Assembly: GCA_040880025.1 (NCBI GenBank)
Contig: JBBDJD010000011.1
Location: 248,001 to 312,000, forward strand
DNA from: RCIO01 sp040880025
Lineage (GTDB): Bacteria > Pseudomonadota > Alphaproteobacteria > Rhizobiales > Rhizobiaceae
Direction: 5' to 3'
DNA length: 64,000 nt
Shown here: in pieces, positions 1 through 8,650 of the stretch
How positions within the stretch are numbered: position 1 is the stretch's first letter
Layout of the letters: each line of letters starts with the position of its first letter
Made by a program: the position numbers and the translations under genes
The notes under the pieces: model-generated
Told to the model about the DNA's origin: nothing
The model's input: the letters and a program-made list of their open reading frames with translations, nothing else
The model's database searches: none

Positions 1-1
1 G

Positions 2-658
2 TGGGAGCCGCGCGAGCGGCCGCGGCGTGAGCCCATGGAAGGCCGCTTCGTACGCCTCGAACCCATCGACGCCGCGCGGCACGGGGACGCGCTCTTCGCC
101 GCAACCGCCCGGGAGCCGGACCGCTTCCGCTATCTGTTCGAGCCGCCGCCGAAGGACAGGGCATCGCTGCAGCCATGGCTCGACAAGGCAGAGATCAGCG
201 CCGACCCGCTGTGGTTCACCGTAATCGATAAGGCGAGTGACCAGATTGTCGGGCGCCAAGCCTTCATGCGCATCGATCCGACCTTTGGCGTGATCGAGAT
301 CGGCAGCATTCTGTGGAGCGGGCAGATGGCGAGAAGCCCGGCTGCGACCGAGGCGCTTTATCTCTTCGCCAGACACGCCTTCGACGATCTCGGCTACCGC
401 CGCTTCGAGTGGAAATGCGACAACCGCAACGAACCGTCGAAGCGGGCGGCCCTGCGGTTCGGCTTCACCTTTGAAGGCGTGTTCCGCCAGCACATGATCG
501 TCAAGGGCGAGAATCGCGACACGGCCTGGTTCGCGATGCTCGACCGGGAGTGGCCGATCATCCGCGAGGCGTTCGAGCGCTGGATCGATCCGGCCAATTT
601 CGATGCCGATGGCGCTCAGAAACAGCGCCTTGGCGACATACGCGCCGCACTGGCCTGA
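2..658 (+). CDS. GNAT acetyltransferase, RimJ/RimL type (5' end probably outside window)
   Basis: Member of the RimJ/RimL-like GNAT group, which moves an acetyl group from acetyl-CoA to an amine. The first ATG in the window is at 35 (207 residues from there), and the stretch beginning MEGRFVRLEP is the usual N-terminal signature of the family. The frame is open upstream to base 2 and reads WEPRERPRREP, which resembles the residues that normally precede this signature, so the true start is probably before the window. The C-terminal half has the typical RYLFEPP, GYRRFEWKCDNRN and RAALRFGFTFEGVFRQH stretches. Family assignment is firm, the substrate is unknown. Confidence 0.8.
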   Translation, partial: WEPRERPRREPMEGRFVRLEPIDAARHGDALFAATAREPDRFRYLFEPPPKDRASLQPWLDKAEISADPLWFTVIDKASDQIVGRQAFMRIDPTFGVIEIGSILWSGQMARSPAATEALYLFARHAFDDLGYRRFEWKCDNRNEPSKRAALRFGFTFEGVFRQHMIVKGENRDTAWFAMLDREWPIIREAFERWIDPANFDADGAQKQRLGDIRAALA

Positions 659-718
659 ACCATGGCATTCGGTCTATAGCTCGCTGTGTCAGCCGAAATC
701 GGGAGGATTGCTGGCCAG

Positions 719-919
719 ATGCAGGAAAACCGGAATGCCCTGATCGCCGCCGCCGTCATCATGGCGGTGTTCGTCGCGGCAGCGTTCTTCATGCCCGACA
801 TCATGATGGCGGTGGCAGGCTTTTCGCCGGTGGCCGCGGGCGTGGTCGCGGTCGTCTTCGTGGCCGCCTTCTTCCTGATCTTCTGGCTGCGCGGGCGTCA
901 TCAGGACAGGGAGCGATAG
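719..919 (+). CDS. small two-helix membrane protein
   Basis: Encodes 66 residues from the ATG at 719. A GTG at 686 would add 11 residues. A GGGAGG sequence at 701-706 lies 12 bases before the ATG, a rather long spacing. Two hydrophobic stretches (about residues 7-25 and 33-55) are joined by a short loop, and the tail is charged and ends RGRHQDRER. It lies 2 bases before the DenD-like gene and is probably cotranscribed with it. I recognise no family. Confidence 0.5.
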   Translation: MQENRNALIAAAVIMAVFVAAAFFMPDIMMAVAGFSPVAAGVVAVVFVAAFFLIFWLRGRHQDRER

Positions 920-921
920 AG

Positions 922-1890
922 ATGCGGGTTTTGGTGACGGGCGCGGCCGGCATGATCGGCCGCAAGCTTGTGCAGCGGCTTGCCAAAGACGGCGAGGTGG
1001 CCGGCAAGGCGATAACCGCGCTCGACCTGCACGATGTCGTCGCTCCGACTCCACCAAGCGCTTCCTTTACCTGTGAGACCTTCGTCGGCGATTTGGCGGA
1101 ACCGGACCAGATTGCAACGCTGATCGGCCGGTCGCCGGATATCGTTTTCCATCTGGCCGGGGTCGTTTCCGGCGAGGCCGAAGAGAATTTCGATCTGGGC
1201 TACCGGGTCAATCTCGACGGCGCGCGGGCGCTGTTCGACGCAATCCGGCTGTCGGGCAAGTGTCCGCGCGTTGTGTTCTCGTCCTCCATTGCCGTGTTCG
1301 GCGGGCCGTTTCCGGATGTCATCCCCGACGATTTCCACACCGTGCCGCTCAGCTCCTACGGCACGCAGAAGCTGATGAGCGAAGGGCTGCTGACCGACTA
1401 CACGCGTCGCGGCTTCATGGATGGCATAGGCATTCGCCTGCCGACCATCTGTGTGCGGCCGGGCAAGCCGAACAAGGCTGCCTCAGGCTTCTTCTCCGGC
1501 ATCATCCGCGAGCCGCTCGATGGCAAGGAGGCGGTGCTTCCGGTGCCGCGTTCGGTCGTCCACACCCATGCCAGCCCGCGTTCGGCCGTCGGCTTCCTGA
1601 TCCACGCCGCCGGCCTCGACGGCGATGCGGTCGGTCCGCGCCGCTGCCTGAACATGCCGGGCGTCGCGGTCACGGTGGGCGAACAAATCGAGGCGCTTGC
1701 CCGGATCGCGGGCGACGATGTGGCGGCACTGGTGCGCGACGAACCCGATGAAACCATCTGGGCGATCGTGAAGAACTGGTCGACTCGCTTCGAGGCCAAG
1801 CGGGCGCGGGAACTCGGGTTCAAGGCCGAGACCAGCTTCGATGACATCGTGAAAATTCACATCGAGGAAGAGTTGGGCGGCAGGGTCTAG
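922..1890 (+). CDS. denD: NAD-dependent epimerase/dehydratase-fold dehydrogenase, D-erythronate dehydrogenase-like
   Basis: An extended SDR protein of 322 residues starting at the ATG at 922, where RVLVTGAAGMIGRKL forms the nucleotide-binding glycine-rich loop. Later residues include DIVFHLAGVVSG, VVFSSSIAVFGG and SSYGTQKLMSE, which supplies the SDR catalytic Tyr-x-x-x-Lys. The long substrate-domain stretch RLPTICVRPGKPNKAASGFFSGIIREPL is typical of the D-erythronate dehydrogenase (DenD) group, which oxidises D-erythronate with NAD. No other erythronate or threonate genes are nearby, so the substrate is inferred from family resemblance only. The gene ends tail to tail with the nickel/cobalt transporter, and the two stop codons share CTAG (1887-1890). 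Confidence 0.65.
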   Translation: MRVLVTGAAGMIGRKLVQRLAKDGEVAGKAITALDLHDVVAPTPPSASFTCETFVGDLAEPDQIATLIGRSPDIVFHLAGVVSGEAEENFDLGYRVNLDGARALFDAIRLSGKCPRVVFSSSIAVFGGPFPDVIPDDFHTVPLSSYGTQKLMSEGLLTDYTRRGFMDGIGIRLPTICVRPGKPNKAASGFFSGIIREPLDGKEAVLPVPRSVVHTHASPRSAVGFLIHAAGLDGDAVGPRRCLNMPGVAVTVGEQIEALARIAGDDVAALVRDEPDETIWAIVKNWSTRFEAKRARELGFKAETSFDDIVKIHIEEELGGRV

Positions 1891-2936
1891 GCCGAGAGGC
1901 TTGCCGTCAGCAGCGTGAGGCCCAACAGGAAAACGAGCGCCGCGCCGAATATCTCGATTGCCGCGTGTATCGTATTGCCGCGCCGGCTGCCGCCCCCGGC
2001 GATGGCGACGGCCCAGTTCTTCGCCGTTACAGCGAGCGTGGCGAGCACCGACACCGTGATCGCGGTGCCGAGCGACATCGCCAGCACCGATACGATGCCG
2101 GCGACCCAGAGGCCGTTCAGGAAGGCGAAGGACAGCACGATCAGCGCGCCGGTGCAGGGGCGCAGGCCGACCGCGCCGATTGCCGTCCATGCCGTGCGCC
2201 AGTCGAAACGGTCGCCGCCGATCAGTTCGGGATCGGGCATGTGCGCGTGATCGCATTCCTCGCCCGGCCCGTGTGAATGACCGTGATGGTGGTGGGCGTG
2301 GCTGTGATGCGCATGATCGTGATGCGCGTGGTCATGCGGTGTTCCCGCCGAGAGGCTGTGCGCGGGCCTGCCGCCGAAACGGGCGACCAGACGCAGACCG
2401 GCCTTGCGCCACAACAGCCACAGCCCGAAGCCGGTGACCAGGGCATAGCTGGCGATCTCCAGAACCCGGGTCGCGTCGGTCATGGAGATGGATGTCCCGC
2501 GAAGCACGAGGAAAACGGCCGCCATGACCAGTATCGCGGTGAGGCCCTGCAGGAGCGCGGAGAGCAGCGACAGCATGATGCCGCGCCTGAGCGCCACCTC
2601 GTTGGCCAGCATGTAGGACGAGATGACCGCCTTGCCGTGGCCCGGCCCGGCGGCGTGGAAGACGCCATAGGCAAACGACAGCCCGACCAGGAACCACGTC
2701 CCGCTGCCGTCCTGCTTCATTGTCTTCAGCGCGCCGGTGAGCGCGCGGTAGAAGCCCTGCTGCTGGGTGTTTATCCAGTTGAGAAATCCGGCGAACAGGC
2801 CGGATGACGGCAGCGCGGCCTCATTGGTTCCGATGCCGAGCGAGCTTTGGGCGAGCGCCGGCGCGGCCAGCAGCATGGCGGCAAGAAATGCGACCAGAAT
2901 CGGGATCAGCCGGTTGCTGATCGTCGAATGCGGCAT
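1887..2936 (-). CDS. NicO-family nickel/cobalt exporter with histidine-rich loop
   Basis: Encodes 349 residues: an N-terminal signal-like helix ending near ALAQ, then several hydrophobic segments typical of the RcnA/NicO family of inner-membrane nickel and cobalt transporters. The signature GVFHAAGPGHGKAV is present. A cytoplasmic loop near residues 200-230 is very rich in His (repeated HDHAHH and HSHAHH units) and probably binds metal. The periplasmic-domain gene just upstream on the same strand (4 bases away) is the usual partner. Direction of transport (efflux) is inferred from the family. Confidence 0.85.
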   Translation of the reverse strand: MPHSTISNRLIPILVAFLAAMLLAAPALAQSSLGIGTNEAALPSSGLFAGFLNWINTQQQGFYRALTGALKTMKQDGSGTWFLVGLSFAYGVFHAAGPGHGKAVISSYMLANEVALRRGIMLSLLSALLQGLTAILVMAAVFLVLRGTSISMTDATRVLEIASYALVTGFGLWLLWRKAGLRLVARFGGRPAHSLSAGTPHDHAHHDHAHHSHAHHHHGHSHGPGEECDHAHMPDPELIGGDRFDWRTAWTAIGAVGLRPCTGALIVLSFAFLNGLWVAGIVSVLAMSLGTAITVSVLATLAVTAKNWAVAIAGGGSRRGNTIHAAIEIFGAALVFLLGLTLLTASLSA

Positions 2937-2940
2937 GCGG

Positions 2941-3612
2941 CTATCCTTTGTCCGTGCAATTCAGCTCAAGCCGAGTCGCGAAAATCTGGCTGTAGTCGGT
3001 GCCCGCCGGATCGTTGAAAAACGCTTCGGTCAGCGTGCTCTGGTTCGAAGCGATGGCTTCGTCGGGGTCGGGACGAACCACCTTGCGCGTGCAGTCGTCA
3101 GGCATGCCGCGAACCAGCAAGTTGCCGTCGTCGTAAAAGTCGATCGCGGTATAGAAGGTCGGATCATAGACGCCAAACGCCACTGTGCCGGCAAGTTCCA
3201 GCGGATCGGCGGGCCGGGACTGGAACAGGATCGTCAGCTGGTCGTTTTCGAATGTCGCCAGCAGCTTGTCCGGCGCCTGCATCTCGACGTTGGCGCCGTC
3301 GGCGGTGACGATCTGGAAATAGTCGAAGTCGGCGAGCGAGTCATGGACGACGCCTGCCACTTTCTCAAGTTCCGCTTCGTCAAGGACGAGATCGCTGTTC
3401 TCGTCGAATTCGAGCAGGACCGTGGAGGAAAACAGGTCGTCGAAACGCCAGACATGGCCAAGCGATTCCACACGGTGTTGCTGATCGACGGTCACTTCCA
3501 GGGTCGCTTCCGCGAAGACATGGGGATGGACGCGCGCCGGCGCGGTTGCGGCGAACAGGATCGCGGCTCCCGCAACGAGTGCAACCGCACGCTGCCTGTG
3601 TCGTATCGTCAT
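2941..3612 (-). CDS. DUF1007 periplasmic protein, partner of the Ni/Co transporter
   Basis: Encodes 223 residues with an N-terminal signal peptide (hydrophobic core VALVAGAAILFAAT, cleavage near APARVHPH). The mature start with HPHVF and the later LVRGMPDDC fit the DUF1007 family, annotated as a putative periplasmic component next to NicO-type transporters. Its stop lies 4 bases before the transporter start, so the two form an operon. The His-Pro-His motif just after the signal peptide could help bind metal, but that is inference. A role in metal delivery to the exporter is suggested by context only. Confidence 0.75.
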   Translation of the reverse strand: MTIRHRQRAVALVAGAAILFAATAPARVHPHVFAEATLEVTVDQQHRVESLGHVWRFDDLFSSTVLLEFDENSDLVLDEAELEKVAGVVHDSLADFDYFQIVTADGANVEMQAPDKLLATFENDQLTILFQSRPADPLELAGTVAFGVYDPTFYTAIDFYDDGNLLVRGMPDDCTRKVVRPDPDEAIASNQSTLTEAFFNDPAGTDYSQIFATRLELNCTDKG

Positions 3613-3682
3613 GATGTCCCCAAATCAGTATGAGCCGAGTATTGCCGCAAACGGGGCGAAAATGGGACGCGCGCCTGCCCAA

Positions 3683-4582
3683 TCACCTGCTGTCGTACTG
3701 TTTCATCCAGCGCGCGAGATAATCGACGAATACGCGAATCTTGGCCGGCAGGTAGCGGCGATGGGGATAGATGGCGAAGATGCCGCCGCCTTGCGGCACC
3801 CAGTCGTCCAGCACCGAAACCAGCTTGCCGCTGTCGATTGCCGGCTCTGCGATGAAGTCGGGCAGGGAGGCAAAGCCGAGGCCGGCGATCGCCGCGGCGC
3901 GCGAGGCGAGCGGGCTGTTCACCTCCAGCCGCCCGGCCACGGCGACGTTGATCGTCTCTCCGCCCGGTTTCATGAACGGCCAGTTGCTCAGCCAGCGGCC
4001 ATTGGTGTCGATGACGCATGGCTTGCCGGCGAGGTCCTGCGGCTTTTCCGGGCGTCCGTGGGCGGCGATCAGGTCGGGCGAGGCGCAGAAGCGAATCGCG
4101 AAAGGGCGCAGGCGCCGCGCAATCAGCGACGAATCCTCCATGCGCGTAATGCGGATGGCGACATCGAAGCCTTCCTCCACAAGATCGACGAACCGGTCGT
4201 CCAGCCTGATATCCAGCGCAATGTCGGGATATTCGCAGGCGAAGTCGATCAGCGACTGGCCGATTTCGACGTCGGCGAAACTGCGCGGCGCGGAAAGCTT
4301 GATGCGGCCCTTCACCTCGCCCGAGGTGTCGCGCACGGATTCGGCAAGCGTGTCGATGTCGCGGACGATCTCGGTGGCGCGCTTGTAGTAGCCGTGGCCT
4401 GCCTCGGTGAGCGAGAACTGGCGGGTGGTGCGGTTGAGCAGCAGCGCGCCGAGCTCGTCCTCGAGTTCGCGCACATATTTCGACAACAGCGCCTTGGAGC
4501 GGCCGATCTTGCGGGCGGCGGCGGAAAAACCTTCCGCCTCCACAACGTCGATGAATGCACGCATGCGCGTCAGCGTGTCCAT
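3683..4582 (-). CDS. LysR-family transcriptional regulator
   Basis: Encodes 299 residues. The N-terminal winged helix-turn-helix (MDTLTRMRAFIDVVEAEGFSAAARKIGRSKALLSKYVRELE, given here as its start and end residues 1-41) is followed by a LysR substrate-binding domain with IKLSAPRSFADVEI and GRLEVNSPLA. Spacing to the upstream amidase gene on the same strand is only 3 bases, so the regulator is probably cotranscribed with the amidase rather than divergent from it, which is less usual for LysR genes. Target and inducer are not evident. Confidence 0.9.
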   Translation of the reverse strand: MDTLTRMRAFIDVVEAEGFSAAARKIGRSKALLSKYVRELEDELGALLLNRTTRQFSLTEAGHGYYKRATEIVRDIDTLAESVRDTSGEVKGRIKLSAPRSFADVEIGQSLIDFACEYPDIALDIRLDDRFVDLVEEGFDVAIRITRMEDSSLIARRLRPFAIRFCASPDLIAAHGRPEKPQDLAGKPCVIDTNGRWLSNWPFMKPGGETINVAVAGRLEVNSPLASRAAAIAGLGFASLPDFIAEPAIDSGKLVSVLDDWVPQGGGIFAIYPHRRYLPAKIRVFVDYLARWMKQYDSR

Positions 4583-4585
4583 GGA

Positions 4586-5779
4586 TCAGCCTTTCTGCGC
4601 GTGGGCGAGCATAGCGCGGGCAAGCCCGATCAGAGCCATGTCGGTTCCGGCCGGGCCGAGCAGCGATATGCCGAACGGCGCATCGTCCACCCTTCCGAGC
4701 GGGATCGTGATTTGCGGGAAGCCGGACAAGCCGGAGAGGCATAGCAGGCGCAATGCCCGTTCGCGGTAATTCTGGATGTCGTCGAACGGCGTGTCGATCA
4801 GCGGGGCGGCTCCCGGCATGGTCGGCATGACCATGACGCCGTCACTGCCGAGCAGTTGCGCCAGTTCATCGCGCAAGGCCGCGCGCTTCGGGGTCTCGGC
4901 GGTCGCCACCTCGCAGCCAAGCGTCGAGCCGAATTCGAAACGCTCCCTGACGCCCGGACCGAGATTGCGCTCTTTTTCGGAAATCCAGGGTCCGTGAACC
5001 GCCCAGGCTTCGTATGCCTGCAGCTTGCGGAAGGTCCAATAGAGTTCGTCGATCGGCTGCGTGAAGGACGGCGCTTCGGCGGGCGTGCCGAGGATGTCTG
5101 AAACGATGCCTGCGAAGCGCTGATATTCGGCCTGTTCGGCGTCGCCGAGCAGCAGGCTGTCCAGTGCCGCCAGGCGGAGGGGGCGCGGTTTCGTCAACGA
5201 ACCGGAGGGCTCGAGCAGCACGTTTGCGATGCGCTCATAAGTCTCCGCGTCTTTGGCGAACCAGCCAAACGTGTCGAATGTCGGCGCCAGCGGCATCGCG
5301 CCGTCGAGCGGGATCGCGCCGTGGGTTGTTCGCAATCCGATCAGGCCGCAAAAGCTTGCCGGTCCGCGAATCGATCCGCCGGTGTCCGAACCGGTTGCGA
5401 AATCCACCAGCCCGCCCGCCACCGCCGCGGCCGAACCCGACGACGATCCGCCGGTGACACGGCCGGGCGCGGCCGGATTGACCGGCCAGGGGTAGTGCGC
5501 GTTCTGGCCCATCAGCGAGAATGTCAGCTCGTCGGTCTGGGTGCGGCCGACGAGCGTTGCTCCCGCGTCGAGCAATTTCTGCACCGCGGGGGCAGTTTCG
5601 GTTGCGGGCGCCGCTTCGGCCAGTTTCTGCGGATTGCCGCCGCCGGTGCGCTGGCCCTTCACGTCGTAGATGTCCTTGACCGCGAATGTCAGCCCGGCGA
5701 GCGGGCCGGCGGGAGAGCCGGCCGCGGGCGCTTCCGGTCCTGCGACGAAGGCGTTGAACGGGTCGTTCGGTGCAGTCAT
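4586..5779 (-). CDS. amidase-signature family hydrolase
   Basis: Encodes 397 residues of the amidase signature family, which hydrolyses C-N amide bonds. The Ser-cisSer-Lys triad is visible: Lys35 in FAVKDIYD, the serine cluster 112-114 in GGSSSGS, and the nucleophile Ser136 in TGSDTGGSIRGPAS. The protein lacks the long C-terminal extension of some relatives (about 400 residues against about 460-480 for GatA). It is not expected to be GatA, because no gatB or gatC is present. Substrate unknown. It is the first gene of a two-gene unit with the LysR regulator. Confidence 0.85.
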   Translation of the reverse strand: MTAPNDPFNAFVAGPEAPAAGSPAGPLAGLTFAVKDIYDVKGQRTGGGNPQKLAEAAPATETAPAVQKLLDAGATLVGRTQTDELTFSLMGQNAHYPWPVNPAAPGRVTGGSSSGSAAAVAGGLVDFATGSDTGGSIRGPASFCGLIGLRTTHGAIPLDGAMPLAPTFDTFGWFAKDAETYERIANVLLEPSGSLTKPRPLRLAALDSLLLGDAEQAEYQRFAGIVSDILGTPAEAPSFTQPIDELYWTFRKLQAYEAWAVHGPWISEKERNLGPGVRERFEFGSTLGCEVATAETPKRAALRDELAQLLGSDGVMVMPTMPGAAPLIDTPFDDIQNYRERALRLLCLSGLSGFPQITIPLGRVDDAPFGISLLGPAGTDMALIGLARAMLAHAQKG

Positions 5780-5853
5780 TGTTCACATCTTTGAAACGGG
5801 ATTCGGAGGTTCGTTCAACACAGCCTTTTTTTCAAGCAGAACTGATTTTTTCA

Positions 5854-5882
5854 TTGATTGTTACAGGACTTATCCATATATC
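5854..5882 (+). promoter_or_regulatory. candidate promoter of the ornithine decarboxylase leader
   Basis: TTGATT at 5854-5859 and TATATC at 5877-5882 with a 17-base spacer resemble -35 and -10 elements. Transcription from here would give a leader of more than 400 bases before the decarboxylase ATG at 6314. This comes from visual matching only. Confidence 0.35.
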
Positions 5883-5889
5883 GCGCTTG

Positions 5890-6310
5890 CCCAAAGTCGC
5901 ACGTGCCTGTGGGTGTCCGCCGATCCCTCGTTTGGTGAGGGAAACGGTAAGGTACCTGGAATTAACCCCTCCAGTCGGTCAGACGGCCAACCGCCTGAAC
6001 CGAGGACATCTTGAAGCAACGACGGTGCGGGCCTTTCTGGTGTTCTGCCGGCTGTCCAAAAGCCGGGGTTACTGAAGAGGCACACCTTCATTGCCGGCAG
6101 TGCGGAGGGTTTCTCCAAAGCTGAGGCAGACAAAGCGGATTTCCGCCGCAAGGCGAGAATCCATCGCCGCGTGACACGCGTTTGCATGGTTCCGGATCTC
6201 CACAGGCCGGTATCTGCGGATCGCTGCCACGCATCTTTGTCCACCGCGGTTTCGGCGCGTGTTCGCCCGAAACCGAGCTTGCCGGCGGCCGAGGCCGCCA
6301 TTGGAGAGAA
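5890..6310 (+). ncRNA. long 5' leader of ornithine decarboxylase, candidate speF-type leader RNA
   Basis: More than 500 bases separate the divergent amidase start (5779) from the decarboxylase ATG, with no convincing gene between. A conserved structured leader (the speF motif) is known upstream of alphaproteobacterial ornithine decarboxylases of this type. Visible structure includes a hairpin with arms CCGGCT (6048-6053) and AGCCGG (6061-6066), and GC-rich segments around 5940-6000. The location fits the motif, but I cannot run a covariance model, so exact limits are uncertain. Confidence 0.5.
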
Positions 6311-6313
6311 CCG

Positions 6314-7447
6314 ATGGCCACGCAGCGCGTGATTGACTTCCTTGCCACCCGACGTCCCGAAGGCCCTTGCCTCGTCGTCGACCTCGATGTCGTGCGCGAC
6401 AACTTCAACGCCTTCGAGAAGGCGCTGCCCGACAGCCGCATCTTCTACGCCGTGAAGGCAAACCCGGCGCCGGAAATCCTGCGCCTGCTCGCCTCGCTCG
6501 GCTCCAGCTTCGACACCGCGTCGGTGACCGAGATCGAGATGGCGCTGGATGCCGGCGCTACGCCCGACCGCATCTCGTTCGGCAACACGATCAAGAAAGA
6601 GCGCGACATCGCCCGCGCCCACGAGCTCGGCATCCGCTTGTTCGCGGTCGACTGCGAGGCCGAGGTCGAGAAGGTCGCGCGCGCCGCGCCGGGCGCCCGC
6701 GTGTTCTGCCGTGTGCTGACCGATGGCGAGGGCGCCGAATGGCCGCTTTCGCGCAAGTTCGGCTGCGTTCCGGCGATGGCCATCGACGTTCTGCGCCGCG
6801 CTGCCGCGCTCGGCCTCGACGCCTATGGCGTATCCTTCCACGTCGGCTCGCAGCAGTGCGACCTGACCGCCTGGGATCGCGCGCTGGGTGACGCAAAGCA
6901 CGTGTTCGCCACGCTGGCCGACGAGGGCATCGTGCTCAAGATGGTCAATATGGGCGGCGGATTCCCGACCCGTTACCTGCGCGACGTGCCGGCGGCGGAA
7001 GCCTACGGCCGCGCGATCTTCTCGGCGCTGCGCGCGCATTTCGGCAACCGCATTCCCGAGACCATCATCGAGCCCGGCCGCGGCATGGTCGGCAATGCCG
7101 GCACCATCCGTTCCGAGGTCGTGCTGATCTCGAAGAAGGCCGACAACGACAACGTCCGCTGGGTCTATCTCGACATCGGCAAGTTCGGCGGCCTGGCCGA
7201 AACGATGGACGAGGCGATCCGCTACCCGATCACCACTATGCGTGACGGCGACGATAAGGCTCCCTGCGTGCTCGCCGGCCCGACCTGCGATTCGGCCGAC
7301 GTGATGTACGAAAAGACGCCCTATCCGCTGCCGCTGTCGCTGACCATCGGCGACGAGGTGCTGATCGAGGGCACCGGCGCCTACACGACGACCTATGCGT
7401 CGGTGGCGTTCAACGGGTTTGAACCTCTGCGATCCTACGTGATCTGA
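6314..7447 (+). CDS. odc: ornithine decarboxylase (type III PLP fold, rhizobial Odc2-like)
   Basis: Encodes 377 residues from the ATG at 6314, with GGAGA at 6303-6307 six bases upstream. It is a pyridoxal-phosphate enzyme of the alanine-racemase-fold group that decarboxylates ornithine to putrescine. The PLP lysine is in FYAVKANPAP, VSFHVGSQ contributes to the cofactor site, MGGGFP and EPGRGMVG form the phosphate-binding loops, and GPTCDSADVM contains the cysteine of the second half-site. The length is typical of the short bacterial decarboxylases. It is the first step of polyamine synthesis and is probably controlled through its leader. Confidence 0.9.
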   Translation: MATQRVIDFLATRRPEGPCLVVDLDVVRDNFNAFEKALPDSRIFYAVKANPAPEILRLLASLGSSFDTASVTEIEMALDAGATPDRISFGNTIKKERDIARAHELGIRLFAVDCEAEVEKVARAAPGARVFCRVLTDGEGAEWPLSRKFGCVPAMAIDVLRRAAALGLDAYGVSFHVGSQQCDLTAWDRALGDAKHVFATLADEGIVLKMVNMGGGFPTRYLRDVPAAEAYGRAIFSALRAHFGNRIPETIIEPGRGMVGNAGTIRSEVVLISKKADNDNVRWVYLDIGKFGGLAETMDEAIRYPITTMRDGDDKAPCVLAGPTCDSADVMYEKTPYPLPLSLTIGDEVLIEGTGAYTTTYASVAFNGFEPLRSYVI

Positions 7448-7478
7448 GGCGGCAATCGCCGCTTCGGGAACCGCCTGC

Positions 7479-7499
7479 CTGCCGGCCGCGCGCCGGCAG
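7479..7499 (+). terminator. GC-rich hairpin after ornithine decarboxylase
   Basis: Arms CTGCCGGC (7479-7486) and GCCGGCAG (7492-7499) form a perfect 8-bp stem with a 5-base loop, 31 bases after the decarboxylase stop. There is no T-run, so it may be an RNA-stabilising hairpin or weak terminator rather than a classical one. Confidence 0.35.
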
Positions 7500-7537
7500 A
7501 AGGCTGCTCATGGAACACTTTTTCGCGGATCACTGAA

Positions 7538-8254
7538 ATGAACGCCGTCCCGGTCATCGACAATTTGGCGAATACCTCCTCATTCGGCGCGCCTGCGCTC
7601 TTCTCCGGGGGAGAAGAGCTGATCGTGGCGGCGTCCGCGCCCTGCATGTCCCAAGTGGACGTGCGTGGCACGCGCGGCGGCCCGGATGAGGGGGTTACCT
7701 GTTCTTCCCGGTTCGCCATCGGCAACGAGTCGCCGGCCGATGTCGGCGCGCGAGACGCGCTGCTCGACCGCGCCATGGGGCCGCGCTGGCGCAACAAGTC
7801 ATCGGAGAAGCTGCGGCGGGGGCGCCTGCCAAGGGCGGGCCTTGCGCTCGTGGCGCGCGGCGACGCCGGCGCGATTCTGGGGACGGTGCGGCTGTGGGAA
7901 GTGACGGCGGGCGAGGGCGGGGATCGAAACGGAGTGCCCGCGCTCCTGCTCGGCCCGCTCGCCGTCGATCCCGGGGCCAAGTCGTCGGGCATCGGCTCGG
8001 CGCTGATGCGTCACGCCATCGCCGAGGCGGCAAGGCTCGGCCATGTCGCGATATTTCTGGTGGGCGATGCGCCCTACTATGCGCGTTTCGGCTTTTCGGC
8101 CGACAAGACCGCGTCGCTGGCCATGCCCGGCCCATACGAGCGGCACCGTTTCCTGGCGCTCGAGCTGAAGCAAGGCGCGCTTGACGGCGCGGCGGGCGTC
8201 CTGCGCGCGAGCGGACGGAAGGTCACAACAGCAAAGGTGGCGAAGGCGGCTTAA
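7538..8254 (+). CDS. GNAT-family N-acetyltransferase with an atypical N-terminal insert
   Basis: Encodes 238 residues. The GNAT core begins near residue 65 (DVGARDALLDRAMGPRW) and has the acetyl-CoA loop LAVDPGAKSSGIGSALMRHAI and the YYARFGFS motif common in YhbS-like acetyltransferases. Residues from about 12 to 60 do not look like the family and coincide with a perfect DNA palindrome (arms 7597-7606 and 7610-7619), suggesting that a repeat was inserted in frame. No in-frame start lies between the insert and the core. It follows ornithine decarboxylase on the same strand. Acetylation of a polyamine is a possibility from context only. Confidence 0.75.
   Translation: MNAVPVIDNLANTSSFGAPALFSGGEELIVAASAPCMSQVDVRGTRGGPDEGVTCSSRFAIGNESPADVGARDALLDRAMGPRWRNKSSEKLRRGRLPRAGLALVARGDAGAILGTVRLWEVTAGEGGDRNGVPALLLGPLAVDPGAKSSGIGSALMRHAIAEAARLGHVAIFLVGDAPYYARFGFSADKTASLAMPGPYERHRFLALELKQGALDGAAGVLRASGRKVTTAKVAKAA
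7597..7619. repeat. palindrome inside the GNAT gene
   Basis: Arms GCTCTTCTCC (7597-7606) and GGAGAAGAGC (7610-7619) are perfect inverted repeats separated by GGG. The pattern resembles the small palindromic elements found between genes further along (8670-8916), but here it is within a coding region. Confidence 0.6.
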
Positions 8255-8296
8255 GGCCCCCTGTCTCCCCCTTTGCGGGCGACCGGCATCGGGAAG

Positions 8297-8650
8297 TCAG
8301 CGCCGCTTCCCCGCCGTCGTCAGTATCTCCATACAAATCCCATCAAGATTACGCACGACGTCGTCGTTCCAGAACCGTAACACGGTGAAGCCGAACTGAC
8401 GGAAGTGCGCGTCGCGCTTGGCATCCGAGGCCGATTCCGCATGTTGCGCGCCATCGACCTCGACGATCAGCTTCGGGCGGAAGCAGACGAAATCGAGGAT
8501 GTAGCCGTCGAGCGGGTATTGCCTGCGGAAGGTCAGCCCTTCGAGCTGGTTGCGGCGCAGCGCCTGCCACAGCAGGTTTTCCGCTTTGGTCGCGTCGGCG
8601 CGCATGCCTCTAGCGTTCTTGCGGTGGCTGTCCGGCGGCTGGTAACGCAT
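8297..8650 (-). CDS. DUF559 (Vsr-like fold) endonuclease-domain protein
   Basis: Encodes 117 residues from the ATG at 8650. The frame stays open further upstream, but that part is translated repeat sequence. The DUF559 pattern is clear: AENLLWQALRRNQLEGLTFRRQ, then DFVCFRPKLIVEVDGAQH, then FGFTVLRFWNDDV. The fold is related to very-short-patch-repair and restriction-type nucleases, with Asp in LDFVCF and Glu/Asp in VEVDG as likely metal ligands. The biological role of these stand-alone proteins is not established. The gene lies beside palindromic repeats. Confidence 0.85.
   Translation of the reverse strand: MRYQPPDSHRKNARGMRADATKAENLLWQALRRNQLEGLTFRRQYPLDGYILDFVCFRPKLIVEVDGAQHAESASDAKRDAHFRQFGFTVLRFWNDDVVRNLDGICMEILTTAGKRR

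Noticed and set aside
3609..4744. 377-codon frames on both strands over the LysR gene
   Set aside because: Low-complexity, Arg-rich translations in alternative frames of a real gene.
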